Below, piece by piece: positions 9,534-19,763 of a DNA stretch of 64,000 bases; within the stretch, counting starts at the first letter, position 1; every line of letters starts with the position of its first letter. Source of the stretch: Planctomycetia bacterium (lineage in GTDB: Bacteria; Planctomycetota; Brocadiia; Brocadiales; Brocadiaceae); the NCBI GenBank assembly GCA_015075005.1, contig JABTVC010000001.1, positions 1,240,001 to 1,304,000 on the forward strand. Direction: 5' to 3'. Both the position numbers and the translations under genes were made by a program. The notes beneath the pieces were generated by a model. That model searched no databases. It was not told where the DNA came from and saw only the letters and a list, made by a program, of their open reading frames with translations.

Positions 9534-9870
9534 TGGATTCTGGAAATTCCTAAACAGGCTCCGGCAGGGAAGAAAACTGGTCATCACGTCCGACCACGGT
9601 TATGCAGTGAGCAAGCTGTTTTCGAGCGAGGAAATCGATCCGGATGTTATTGAGAAGCTGCGCGAGACTTTCGGTGCAGCGCGGTACAAAAAGGCAAATG
9701 GCTATTGGCAGGAACGGTTCATGCCCCCGATTGTGGTAAGCAACAACGAACACCACATCGTCATGGGCCAGAGGAAATGGAAGGTCCAGGGCGGCTTTCC
9801 CCATGTATGTCATGGGGACTTAAGCCTTTTGGAGGTCGCTGTACCCTTCATCGAACTGCCGCCGTTATAA
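9511..9870 (+). pseudogene. PglZ-domain C-terminal fragment
   Basis: A 119-residue frame beginning at an ATG at 9511, overlapping the end of the ATPase frame. RKLVITSDHGYAVSKLF carries the Asp-His metal motif of the alkaline-phosphatase-like PglZ fold, and CHGDLSLLEVAVPFIELPPL matches the typical PglZ C-terminus (usually HGGLSLQE-like). Full PglZ proteins are 500-900 residues, so most of the N-terminus is missing. PglZ is the hallmark protein of BREX and Pgl phage-defence systems. Junction with the ATPase at about 9510-9535. Confidence 0.75.
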
Positions 9871-9889
9871 AGTGGAAAGGAGTCAGATT

Positions 9890-10180
9890 ATGGTGAGAAG
9901 CGATGAGATTCTCGATTTTCTCAAACAACACAAGAAGTACCTCGAAACACAGTTTTCCGTGAGACGCATCGGCTTGTTCGGTTCTGTCCTTCGCGGTTCA
10001 GCCGGCGACAAGAGCGACGTGGACATTTTGGTCGAACTGGTTCAGCCCACCTTCGATCACTATATGGATCTGAAGTTCTTCCTTGAGGATCAGCTTGGAC
10101 GACCCGTCGACCTCGTGCTGGCAGATTCCTTGAAGCCGCGACTCAAGCCCATTATCACCCGAGAGGTGGCCTATGCCTAG
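9890..10180 (+). CDS. mntA: MntA-type nucleotidyltransferase antitoxin
   Basis: 96 residues from the ATG at 9890, chosen because AAAGGAG lies about 6 bases upstream. The minimal nucleotidyltransferase motif is complete: GLFGSVLRG, then SDVDILVE, with the two metal-binding Asp residues. In MntA/HepT modules this protein neutralises the HEPN toxin by adding AMP to its active-site tyrosine. Its stop overlaps the hepT start by 8 bp, the normal arrangement. Both genes are intact although they sit inside a broken defence locus. Confidence 0.88.
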   Translation: MVRSDEILDFLKQHKKYLETQFSVRRIGLFGSVLRGSAGDKSDVDILVELVQPTFDHYMDLKFFLEDQLGRPVDLVLADSLKPRLKPIITREVAYA

Positions 10181-10538
10181 GGATTTCCGGCTCTACCTCG
10201 ATGACATTTTAGAAGCCATCCATCAAATACGAACATACATGGTGGACATGGACGAAGAGGCTTTTTGCGCGGACAGAAAAACCCAGGACGCCGTTATTCG
10301 AAACCTTGAGGTTATCGGCGAGGCGGCGGGCAATCTGCCCGAGCAAATCCAAAAGGCCGCGCCGGAGGTCGATTGGCGTAAAATCAAAGGATTACGCAAT
10401 ATTCTCATCCATGAGTATTTTGGCATCAATCTGCCTATCGTATGGGACGTAATTCAAAATAAACTGGATCCGCTGGAAACAGTTTGTCGAAAACTTGTAG
10501 AAATAGCTATCGAAACAGACGACAGGGAGGGTGTTTAG
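10173..10538 (+). CDS. hepT: HepT-type HEPN toxin (DUF86)
   Basis: 121 residues, all-helical HEPN family (DUF86). The active-site motif RNILIHEYF fits RNxxxHxY; this motif gives RNase activity, and the Tyr is the residue AMPylated by MntA. The start overlaps mntA by 8 bp. The stop abuts the start of the DUF1156 methylase, which has its own GGAGG. HEPN/MNT pairs commonly sit within BREX-like and other defence loci and may act as an abortive backup or an addiction module that holds the island in place. Confidence 0.88.
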   Translation: MPRDFRLYLDDILEAIHQIRTYMVDMDEEAFCADRKTQDAVIRNLEVIGEAAGNLPEQIQKAAPEVDWRKIKGLRNILIHEYFGINLPIVWDVIQNKLDPLETVCRKLVEIAIETDDREGV

Positions 10539-10539
10539 C

Positions 10540-11690
10540 ATGGCGGACGCCAAAATCCTGCAACAGGCTGCAATGTTTGATAAATGGCCAAAGACTCAAG
10601 ATGAAATGCCGGATGGAAAGAAGGCTCGCAGGAAGAAGAACGGTTACGAGCCGCCTAACCTCGGCAAGGCCATCCGTCTTCCGGTAGCCGATTTCAGTGA
10701 TCCGGACAGACCACCCGTCTGCCTGGAAGTGGACTTCCCAATTGCGCCCATCAATGCGCTCTCCAATCTCGAAGGCAATGCGGGCAAACCCATCTATCAA
10801 ATGTCCAGGTGGTGGGCCCGTCGCCGCTCCAGTGTCTTTCGGAGCTTGCTGATCGCGGCCGCGACAGAAGCACCCGGTGACACCTCACAGGCGGCGAAGA
10901 GGGTTTGGGACCATTACTACTGAAATCACCAGAAGGCCGGGCATTTTCGCAGGCTTCGGGTGCTCGACATCTTCATGTGAGGCGGTACCACGCTGGTCGA
11001 AGGCGCGCGGCTTGGCTTCCAGATGGCGGGCGTTGATTTCAACCCCGTGGCCTGGTTCGTTACGAAAAACGAGCTGGCCTGCAGTGATCCCGGGCAAGTC
11101 AAGGCGCTCTTCGAGGATATCGAGGCCAAGGTCAAGCCCCTCGTTCAGCCCTTCTATACTACAACCTGCCCGCGTGGCCACATGGGCCGCTGGGTAGACA
11201 GGGAGACCGGAAAGGTTGTGAACATCGATCCTGCCGAGTGTTCTCCTGACCAGCGCGGCCTGTACCGGTGGGAAGGGCCGGGGATCATCTACACCTTCTG
11301 GGCCAAGCACGGACCCTGTAATGCGCGGGGCTGCAATCACCGCACACCTATCTTCCGCTCGCCCGTCATCGCCGAAAAGAAGCTGACCTCCTACTGCATC
11401 CCCTCGACCTGCCCCTTTTGCAGCCATGAGTTCAATATCGAGCTGGGCGAAACGCGCATGGCTCCGGGAGTCGAGCGAGTCGTACTCGATAACGAGCCAA
11501 GCTTCACAGAAACAAGCCAGGAGTTTGCACAACTCATCAAGAACTACAGCAAGGGAAACAAAGACGAAAAGCAGGAACGAATCAATCAAGCCTTGGAGAA
11601 GCTGGACACTGAGGCCGGTTTGCGTTGCCCGAAATGCGGTTCGTTTGCCGGGGGAAAGGTCAAAGAGGTGCTTGAAGATCACCGGGGCAG
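10540..11690 (+). pseudogene. DUF1156 / Zn-ribbon adenine-specific DNA methylase, broken
   Basis: Starts at the ATG at 10540 after GGAGG (10526-10530). The N-terminus shows the DUF1156 signature (LEVDFPIAPINALSNLEG, then YQMSRWWARRRSSVFRSLL). Two in-frame TGA codons (10921-10923 and 10978-10980) interrupt it; the second replaces the first Gly of methylase motif I (VLDIFM-stop-GGTTLVEGARLG). The same frame then continues through DFNPVAWFVTKNEL and several zinc-ribbon pairs (CNARGCNH, CPFC, CPKCG) until it fuses into helicase sequence at about 11680-11690. The catalytic half beyond the ribbon is gone. Full-length relatives (COG1743) accompany DUF499 ATPases, PglZ and helicases in type 3 BREX-like loci. 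Confidence 0.85.
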
Positions 11691-12924
11691 GTCAGCCATG
11701 ATGAGAAGGTCGTGATCTTCACCACCTACCTCGAAAGCATCAAAAGTCTCCGCGCAGCAATTGACACTGTCTTTCCTGGTAAAGGTGTCGAGGTTTTGAA
11801 GGGCGGCGACCACGGGGCCAAGGTGGCGGCCCAGCGACGATTCCGCCGTCCAGATGGACCCAAGGTATTGCTCAGCACGGCAGCAGGACGCGAAGGAATA
11901 AACCTTCAGTTCTCACGAGTGCTCTTCAATTACGACCTCCCATGGAACCCTATGGACCTGGAGCAGCGCATCGGACGCATCCACCGTTACGGGCAGAAGG
12001 ACACAGCTCAGGTCTACAACCTGGTAGCATCGGACACAATCGAGGGCAAGATATTTCTGCTGCTCGAAGAAAAACTGCACGGAATAGCTCAGACCTTGGG
12101 CAAGCTGGACGACAATGGACAGATTGTGGAAGACCTGAGAGGTCAGGTTCTGGGCCAGCTTAGCCGTCTCAGTTACGATCGTTTGTACCAGGAGGCGATC
12201 CTCGATCCAACCCCTAAAACGGACACGGCAAGAACTCGAGGTCGCGATGACCAATGCCAACCTTGCCCGCGAGGTGGTTTTTGAGCTTTTCCAGGACCTC
12301 GATAGATTCAATTTGGGCGACTACAAGCGGTTCGACGACGAGGGCAGGGGTATGCAACGACTTCTTGCCTTCGCCCAGCGGGCTGCCCGTCTCGATGGTG
12401 GTGAGTTTCTCCCCAGTGGCAAGAATGTCTTTGTGCTGAACCGCCCGAATAACGAACCTGTCCGATTCACCACGGATCGGGACAAGGCGCTTCTGGATGA
12501 TGAATTGAACCTCCTGGGCCTCGAGCATCCGGTGGTCAGACAGTGGCTCGATGCCTATACCTCAGTCAAACCACAAGATCGGGCGCTTATCGGCACCATC
12601 GATGGCAACGGAGACGAGACCGGCTTGATCACAATTTGGCTTGTGGTGATCTACGGCAAGGGTGGCCAGGTCCAACAGAGGGTCGTGAGGTTGGGTATCT
12701 CTGAAGGAGGCGGGCGGTCGCCATATCTGGAACGGCTGTCACAAGTGTTTCTTCGCGCCCGCCCTGCGCTTGCCGATCGGTTTATGGATAAAGCCAGAGT
12801 CGCGTCACTTGTCAATGGCACGGCATCTGAGCTTCTTCATCGCGAACTGGTCTATTCGGGATTCCTGCCGGAAGAAGCGTCTTACTCGAGCAGATTGCTG
12901 GCGTGTATAGGGGTTGCGTCATGA
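11691..12924 (+). pseudogene. SF2/SNF2-type helicase, C-terminal remnant, frameshifted
   Basis: Only the C-terminal helicase half remains. It begins abruptly at SHDEKVVIFTTYLES and goes through STAAGREGINLQFSRVLFNY and the motif VI-like EQRIGRIHRYGQKDTAQVYN. A frameshift near 12205-12216 moves reading from the frame ending at 12284 to the frame ending at 12924, where QELEVAMTNANLAREVVFEL continues the protein. The DEAD-box N-terminal half is missing because of the deletion that joined it to the methylase remnant. It was probably the BrxH-like helicase of the same defence locus. Confidence 0.8.
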
Positions 12925-13052
12925 TGTCGAGGAGGACAGGCAGCTATCCATTTCTCAATCATCTGGAGATCACTCCTGCGCAAATAATTGACTTGTGAAA
13001 TGCAGTGTATGGGCTTAACCCAAGTCCAACAAGTAAAAACTGCCACTCATCT

Positions 13053-13424
13053 TCACCAGGTTTGAGTGGCAGAATCGATGGTAACGGCCAAGGTGGCCCG
13101 CAGCCAACTGAACTTTGTTTTCATGAAATCAAAATCATGTCCGGATGTTATAAAGGTCGCCTTTCCCTTGATCAGGAATCCGGCACCTGCCCCGTGCAAA
13201 CCCTTAACTTTGCTGCTTCCCAGCGTAATCAGCACATTGGGGTTATAGGCAATGTTAGCCTCTGTCTTATGCATGTAACCTGCAGGAATGAACAATCGTC
13301 CGTCTGATGATATTCTTATGTAGCTATTCCAGGTGTTGACCATATGCGGACCATCCTTTCCCAATGTCGCAATGGCAACAACCCCATCTTGTTTCATAAT
13401 TTCCAGCAGTTTTTCCGGAATCAT
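13053..13424 (-). CDS. Pyridoxamine-5'-phosphate-oxidase-family flavoprotein
   Basis: 123 residues from the ATG at 13424, chosen because of the strong AGGAGG upstream; the longer frame to 13505 is not needed. The order IPEKLLEIMKQDGVVAIATLG, VNTWNSYIRI, RLFIPAGYMHKTEANI and GFLIKGKATF is that of the small split-barrel FMN-binding proteins of the PPOX superfamily. The real substrate is unknown; heme or F420/FMN redox roles occur in the group. It lies on the opposite strand to the defence remnants and appears intact. Confidence 0.75.
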   Translation of the reverse strand: MIPEKLLEIMKQDGVVAIATLGKDGPHMVNTWNSYIRISSDGRLFIPAGYMHKTEANIAYNPNVLITLGSSKVKGLHGAGAGFLIKGKATFITSGHDFDFMKTKFSWLRATLAVTIDSATQTW

Positions 13425-13557
13425 TGTGACTACCTCCTGTTGTTTGGTTTGTTGTTCTGTCTCACGATCAAACTTACCTGCCGCTATAGCGCGCAACATA
13501 AACAATTGCAGCAGCCCTAACCTCCTACTTAGCTCTCGAGATGGAGTACGCCCTTAT

Positions 13558-13686
13558 TCAGCCAAGTTTCTCTAAAAGGGCAAATACGTATCCAGCCAAT
13601 TCTTGAGTGAGATATTGCTTTGCGAACTCAGTCAGCAGATTATTTATCTCGGCCAATTGCCTTATTTTCTTTTCTTTTTCATCCAT
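13558..13686 (-). CDS. Short ORF, possible N-terminal remnant of a DUF6398-like protein
   Basis: 42 residues with a good ribosome site (GGAGGTAACTGGCA before the ATG). The sequence (EINNLLTEFAKQYLTQELAG, then YVFALLEKLG) resembles the N-terminal helices of DUF6398-type proteins, which normally go on for 60 or more residues. Here the frame stops right after EKLG, and no convincing continuation was found. It could be a decayed gene or a tiny gene. Same strand as the PPOX gene. Confidence 0.35.
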   Translation of the reverse strand: MDEKEKKIRQLAEINNLLTEFAKQYLTQELAGYVFALLEKLG

Positions 13687-13692
13687 TGCCAG

Positions 13693-14031
13693 TTACCTCC
13701 ATGCCTTTAACAACCCCCGGTTTTTGCTTTGGTTCATCATCTCTTTCCATATCTCATGAAACCTGCTATATCTACTGCTTATCCCGACTATCCGTATCTC
13801 TCCCAGCCCTGGCAAATCACTCTCTGTCGCTTCACTCTCCAGCATCCATCCCTCCGCCTTGCACTCCGGCAGGTGTTCGTCGTCACTCCTTTTGGTTGTG
13901 AACCTATCTTTATATTCCTGAATATTCAGAAACATCAGAAATATAATGGCTTCCAATAGATATGTCAACTGAATTTGCAATTTATCCTTGATGCTCACAA
14001 AACCTTCTGATATTATCCGGAAACTATTCAA
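13693..14031 (-). CDS. Hypothetical ORF, weak
   Basis: A 112-residue frame ending 7 bp before the ATG of the short ORF downstream. No recognised domain. A hydrophobic run (LLEAIIFLMFLNI) lies near residue 30, followed by a charged segment. No Shine-Dalgarno stands out. It could be real, because it is on the same strand as its neighbours and close to them, or a chance frame in decayed DNA. Confidence 0.2.
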   Translation of the reverse strand: MNSFRIISEGFVSIKDKLQIQLTYLLEAIIFLMFLNIQEYKDRFTTKRSDDEHLPECKAEGWMLESEATESDLPGLGEIRIVGISSRYSRFHEIWKEMMNQSKNRGLLKAWR

Positions 14032-14180
14032 TAACTTGATTGTATAGGAATTTTCATTCTTTTTATGCGGGTTTGCGGGGTGGTGTTAGTATAAGTATTC
14101 TAATGATAGTGAGATATGGTAATTATAATTTATTTGTGTATGGAATGAGAAACCTAGACCTGCCGGAGATGTGTGAATGT

Positions 14181-14376
14181 AGCCCCAGAGGGGCGGCCTG
14201 TTTGTAGAAATGGAATTAAAACACCCCAAAAGCTCTGTAGGAGCGACCTGTTGTGTGCTTTCAGAAGAACGACGAGGCTGCATATTTGTTTGACAACAAA
14301 ATAAACAGGTCGCTCTTATGGAGCTAAATACCTTAATTTGCATTCAATACTACAAACAGGCCGCCCCTCCGGGGCT
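14181..14376. repeat. Nested inverted-repeat element (MITE-like)
   Basis: Two inverted repeats are nested. The outer arms are 14181-14207 (starts AGCCCCAGAGGGG) and 14350-14376 (ends CCCCTCCGGGGCT), pairing over 27 bases with few mismatches. The inner arms are 14231-14252 (AGCTCTGTAGGAGCGACCTG...) and 14304-14325 (...CAGGTCGCTCTTATGGAGCT). The inner core is non-coding. The two arm sets are themselves related (both contain G-x-G-C-G-x-CCTGTT), so the element looks like one repeat that inserted into another of its kind. Lies just upstream of the ISL3 remnant. Confidence 0.7.
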
Positions 14377-14498
14377 AAAGAAAAACGGGTCTTCAGGCAT
14401 GTGAGTGGGTAAAAATAAGCCATGAAGTGACTGCAACATAGCATAGAACAAGGGAAAAAGGAGTTTTTATATGAGCAAAAAAACTGTATGATAATTAA

Positions 14499-15766
14499 AT
14501 GGAAAAAAAGAGACGACTGCTGGACGAATATCGGTTCCCCGGGTTTGTTCCGAGAGCAGAAATTAAGGGGATATTTGGAGACTCAAATGCCCGCGATATA
14601 AGACTTAAGCGGACACAAAAAAAACGGTATGCGGTGTTGTGGAAAGATTCATTGAGCCAATACGACAAGAAGGAGCGTCGGGTACGGGATTTATCCTGTG
14701 GAGATGCACGGATTTACCTGAAAGTGGAGGTACGGCGAGTATTATGTCGGAAGTGCGGAAAGGTGAAGGGGAAAACTGAATGGCTTGCGGACAATCCCTT
14801 TACACGAAGCGATTTGCCTGTTCTGTGGGACGGAAGTGCAGGACTATGACCGTAAAGGATGTGGCGAAGGATTTCAGGCTGGACTGGATACGGTGAAGAC
14901 ATTAGACAAAGAATACATGAAGAAGCAACTTGGAGGTATCCAGTAGCAGCACCTCGTGTAATTGGTATAGACGAAATATCTATAAGGAAAGGGCATACCT
15001 ATCGGATAGTGGTAAGCGATTTGGAGCGTGGAAGGCCGATTTGGTTTGGAGGAAAGGATAGGTCAAAAGAGTCTTGATCTATTTTACCAGTGGCTTGGGC
15101 AAAGAAGGTAAAAAAAGTACGGTTGGCGGTTATGGATATGTGGAAGGCATTTGAGAAGTCAACGAGTGAGAATGCGTTTCATGCTGCGATTCTTTATGAC
15201 AAGTTTCATGTAATGAGGCATCTTGGGGAAGCGTTGGACAAAGTGCGGAAGATGGAATATGCACGGCTTTCAGGTAAAGAACGTTCTGTATATCAAAGGT
15301 CAGAAATATACGCTTCTATCGAACAGAGAGAACCTCACCCTTGATGGACGCAAGTCGTTAAAGAAGTTTTTACCATGGCAAACAAACGGCTCAACACTGC
15401 CTATCTGTTGAGGGAATCCTTTGACAGTTATGGAGCTATAAGACAGAGGGATGGTCAAGGAAGTTTTTCGATAACTGGAAGGAATCGTTGAAGTGGCAAC
15501 GGTTAAAGCCTTTACGAGAAGTTTGCAGAAATGATAGAGAAACACTGGGATGGCATTGCAGCATACAGCAGACCTGAGAACAAAATTACATGCACCTTTA
15601 GGCTTTGTCGAAGGTCTTAATAACAAGATCGGGTGATACAGAGAAGGGCATACGTCTGAGAGATGAGGAATATCTTCGGCTGAAAATCTTACTTGCATGC
15701 TACCGGGGATATAAAATGCAAAAATTTACCCACCACTTGCCTGAAGACCCAGAAAACAAACAACCT
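14499..15766 (+). mobile_element. ISL3-family transposase, heavily decayed
   Basis: The parts of one transposase are spread over several frames. The N-terminal zinc-finger part with VLCRKCGKVKGKTEWL is in 14499-14849. A DDE core block with VIGIDEISIRKGHTYRIVVSDL is in 14859-15077. VRLAVMDMWKAFEKSTSENA and LYDKFHVMRHLGEALDKVRK are in 15090-15344. The C-terminal LRDEEYLRLKILLACYRGYK is in the frame that includes 15660-15730. At least four frameshifts or stops separate them. The order and motifs are those of ISL3-type transposases (COG3464). Terminal inverted repeats could not be identified with confidence, so the ends given are those of the coding remnant. Confidence 0.85.
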
Positions 15767-15998
15767 TGCATTGACAACTTGAACTTGCAAGATGGAGTCC
15801 GCTCGAAGAGCGTAAAGTTCTTAGCCATTTGAACAAAACAATATTTCTGCTGTAATTCTCATTACGAATCATAAAAAATATGGGTCAAATATTTATTATG
15901 GGCAAATATGTCATCTTAAAAGATTTGAACCCACAAATTTTGCAAAAATCCCTTTATTTTGAAGTGATGATGAAAATGCTGATGGACCGAAATCATTG

Positions 15999-18658
15999 AT
16001 GAATTTTGAACTCCATGCAGTCGTCATGCCCAACGGCGCCTTGCAGTTGGAATGGAACGAAGGAGATGAACGGATAACCAAAAGCCAGCAATTGCTGCAA
16101 AAAGAGATATACAGCCGTTTCAAGGCAGATTTTAAATCCTTCCTCTTGTTTTTATGCTTTTCAGACCAATCCATACCGCTCTCGCCATCCCTGGATTATT
16201 GGCGGTCGTTCACCGGTGAATTTGCCAGGAAACTACGCCAAACGCCGGACCTGGAAGATATTCGGGACAAGGTAACCATTCCCTTAGAAAATGCTGATAT
16301 TGATGAAATGTTGTCCCGCGCGCCCTTAATGACCGGACAGGAGTACCTGAACGCTGAATTTCTTAAGCTCCTTTGGTCGATGCTCAATGCGCAATTTCAG
16401 TACGAAATAGGTATGTACAAGGGAACGGCGGAAGATTTCATCCGTACCTACAGCCCCGACGTACACCTTGTGGGGCGCATCTATTTTCATCTCGTTGAAA
16501 ACAAAAGGCAGGATTACCCTTTTGCCTTCCTTGCCACGTATTCAACGCACATAGACAAACAGGGCAAGTCAAGGCACCTGCCCTTGAAACACGCATTAAC
16601 GGAATATGGCAAGGACAGCGACAAGCTGCTGGAGCTTCTTTCCACCGTCCACCTCGCGGCAAAAGAAAGTGAGCATATCTCCCGTCTCCTTGACTCAGGC
16701 GAACTGTTTCATCCCCTGGCCTGGAACGAGAAGGATGCGTACCGTTTCCTGAAGGAAATCACCATATACGAAAAATACGGTATCTTGTGCAGGATTCCCA
16801 ACTGGTGGAAACAAGCATCATCCCCTTTTAAGGTACATATCCAGTTAGGCGGCAGGGGAGAGTCTCTTGTCGGAATGGACGCCGTGCTGGATTTCCACGT
16901 AAGCCTGTTTCTGAACGATACACCCATTACCGGGGAGGAGGCAAGGCGGCTGCTGGAGGAAACAGACGGCCTTGCATACATCAAGGGAAAATGGATTGCC
17001 GTGGACACCGCGAAGTTGAAGCAAACACTCGATGCCTATGAAAATGCCCGTAAGTTAATGAAAAATAAGGATCTTAGTCTGCGCGACGCCCTGCGGCTTC
17101 AATTGTACTCAAACAATATGCTGGGGTTGCCTGAGAATGACGACAGCATCAAGGTATCAAACGGAGCATGGCTGGAACAAGTCATGGAAAAGTTGGCAAA
17201 CCAGGATTTGATTCCACCGGTAAGTGTGGATACTGACTTTAAGGCACAGCTCAGGCCCTATCAGGAAAAGGGGGTAAATTGGCTTTGCTTCCTGGATTCC
17301 TTGCATTTTGGGGCATGTCTGGCGGATGATATGGGGCTTGGCAAGACGATACAACTATTAGCCTTTTTACATATCCTGAAAAATAAAAAACAGAAAAACG
17401 CCAGCCTGCTGGTGATTCCCGCCTCTCTTATTTCAAACTGGAGTAGCGAAATAAACCGCTTTACCCCCGATATGAACTATTTTATCGCCCATCCCGAGGC
17501 ACACACCGACAAAAAGGTCGCCGAAAAGGACGAGGGAGCGTTAAACAAGCTTGACCTTGTAATCACGACGTACACACTCGTTCAAAAATATGAGTGGCTG
17601 AAAACGTATACCTGGAATTACGTGATACTGGATGAAGCCCAGGCGATTAAAAATCCTGGCACACAACAGGCCAGGAGCGTAAAAAACCTGAATTCCCAAA
17701 ACAGGATTATTATGACGGGTACTCCCATGGAAAACAGGTTGTCTGATTTATGGTCGCTTTTGATTTTCTTAATCCGGGACCGCTTGGAACTGCGAAAGAA
17801 TTTGGGTCATTTGCGAACAACGTGAAAAAGACCCATACGGGTTATTCCCGGCTGAAGAAGATAATCAGCCCCTATATTTTACGAAGATTGAAGACTGACA
17901 GATCCGTCATTTCAGATTTGCCGGAGAAGGTCGAAATGCACACGTATGCCGGTTTAAGCAAGAAGCAGATAGTCCTGTACCAAAATGCCGTCCGGGAATT
18001 AGCCAAAAGGATTGAAAATCTGGAAGGAGTGCAGCGCAGGGGGATCATATTAGCGTCGTTAATGAAATTCAAGCAGCTTTGCAACCACCCCGACCAGTTT
18101 CTCGGATCGGGCGGATATGAGGAGGCCGACAGCGGGAAGTTTTTACGGTTACGCGAAATTTGTGAAACGATTTACGAAAAACGGGAGAGGGTATTGGTCT
18201 TCACCCAGTTTAAGGAGATAACCGGGCATTTACACACATTTTTAAAAACGATTTTCGAACGAGAAGGACTGGTACTGCACGGCAGCACCGCCGTCGGAAT
18301 GAGGAAAAATATTGTGGAACAATTTCAGGGCAGCGAGTATATTCCTTACATGGTGCTATCGCTAAAAGCAGGGGGGGTTGGCCTGAATCTGACTGAGGCA
18401 AATCACGTGATTCATTTTGACAGATGGTGGAATCCCGCAGTTGAAAACCAGGCGACGGACAGGGCGTTTCGTATCGGCCAGAAAAAAAACGTTATCGTGC
18501 ATAAATTCATAACGAAGGGAACCATAGAGGAAAAGATCAATGATATGCTGTGCGAGAAGACAAAACTGACGGCGGATGTTTTACAAGTCACCGGCGAGTC
18601 GATGATCACCGAAATGGATAATAAAGAGCTGGCAGACCTTTTCAAATTAACTTTATGA
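15999..18658 (+). pseudogene. SNF2-family helicase, single frameshift
   Basis: About 887 residues once one base is restored. The start is the ATG at 15999 (FELHAVVMPNGALQLEW). A family-specific N-terminal domain runs to about 410. The SNF2 ATPase follows with DDMGLGKTIQLLAFLHIL (motif I), VILDEAQAIKNP (DEAH-like) and MTGTPMENRLSDLWSL. Reading then slips in a T-run at 17758-17761; one more T gives LFDFLNPGPLGTAKEFGSF in the second frame, followed by the helicase C domain ending in DRAFRIGQKKNVIVHKFITK. Such proteins translocate on DNA to remodel protein-DNA complexes. It is paired with the SWIM gene 18 bp downstream. A one-base change in a homopolymer may be a sequence error, so the gene may be functional. 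Confidence 0.85.
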
Positions 18659-18676
18659 CGGAGGGGAGAGGCAATT

Positions 18677-19678
18677 ATGAGTTTCTGGGAATTCCCACGA
18701 TACGTTCCTGTGGGGGAAAAACAGCAGAGATCGAAAAAGAAATTAGAGCAGTTAATGAAGAAAAACAAGGATATCAAACCCGTGATAATAGAAGGCAGAA
18801 CCCTTGCAAAAACATGGTGGGGAAAGGCATGGAACAAGAATCTTGAGTCTTATGCAGATTACAGCAATCGCATAGGGCGGGGGAGGAGCTATGTGCGTTG
18901 TGGATCCGTGCTTGATCTCCAGATATGTGAAGGAAACATCCAGTCGCTGGTGCAGGGTTCCGGTTCGGACCCCTATTCCATCAAAATAAAAATAAAGCCC
19001 CTCGAAAAAACCATGTGGGAAGAGATCAAGGATTTTTGCGCAGGAAAACTCGATTCGCTGCAAGAACTGTTGATGGGGAAATTTCCTGCGGCATTAGACG
19101 AAATATTTACCGCTCGCGGAAAGGGATTATTCCCCTCACCGAAAGAGATAGATTTTGACTGTAGCTGCCCCGATTGGGCAAGTATGTGCAAACACGTTGC
19201 GGCAACCCTTTATGGCATCGGCGCAAGGCTGGATCACGAGCCGAATTTGTTCTTTCTGCTCAGGAAGATTGAAATTGGAGATTTGATCTCTGAGACTATG
19301 AGAGACAAAACGGAAGAATTACTGACGCGGGCAAAGAGAAAGAGTTTGCGAATTATTGAAGACCAGGATTTATCCTCCGTTTTTGGCATCGAACTGGATA
19401 GCGCGTCCGGTTTTGAAAAGAAAATCGATGTTAAGGTCGCAAATACATCCACGGCTCAAAAAGAGGGAAAAACTGCCGCTAAAACAGGGAGAAAACCCGC
19501 TAAAAAGACGGCACATGAAGCTGAAACCATGGCGGCAAAGAAGGCTGTCAGAAAAACAACAAAGAAGACAAAGAAGGGCGCTACAAAGAAAACTACAAAA
19601 GGAAAAGCAACGAAAAAGCCAGCGAAAAAGCCGGCGAAAAAGACCAAAATAACCCCTGAGGATGTCGATAAAAAATGA
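18677..19678 (+). CDS. SWIM zinc-finger protein with Lys/Ala-rich histone-like tail
   Basis: 333 residues. The SWIM motif CSCPDWASMCKHVAATLYG (CxC...CxH, near residue 155) is intact. The N-terminal half has RTLAKTWWGKAWNKNL, typical of bacterial SWIM proteins encoded beside SNF2 helicases. The last 85 residues are almost all Lys, Ala, Thr and Pro (repeated AKKxAKK and TKKTTK units), like histone H1 or HU tails, and should bind DNA non-specifically. The gene follows the SNF2 helicase closely, so the two probably form a DNA-binding remodelling unit. Their cellular job is unknown. Confidence 0.85.
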   Translation: MSFWEFPRYVPVGEKQQRSKKKLEQLMKKNKDIKPVIIEGRTLAKTWWGKAWNKNLESYADYSNRIGRGRSYVRCGSVLDLQICEGNIQSLVQGSGSDPYSIKIKIKPLEKTMWEEIKDFCAGKLDSLQELLMGKFPAALDEIFTARGKGLFPSPKEIDFDCSCPDWASMCKHVAATLYGIGARLDHEPNLFFLLRKIEIGDLISETMRDKTEELLTRAKRKSLRIIEDQDLSSVFGIELDSASGFEKKIDVKVANTSTAQKEGKTAAKTGRKPAKKTAHEAETMAAKKAVRKTTKKTKKGATKKTTKGKATKKPAKKPAKKTKITPEDVDKK

Positions 19679-19763
19679 GGCCAATACCTTATAGACATAG
19701 CCCCAAGGGCTTAATGGTAATGTGTTATTCCTTCTTATGCTTATCGAATATATAAATAAAGCA

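Noticed and set aside
10921..10980. TGA read as a sense codon (recoding) in the methylase
   Set aside because: Many genes in the window end in TGA normally, and the two TGA codons replace different residues in an otherwise truncated gene. Nonsense mutation is simpler.
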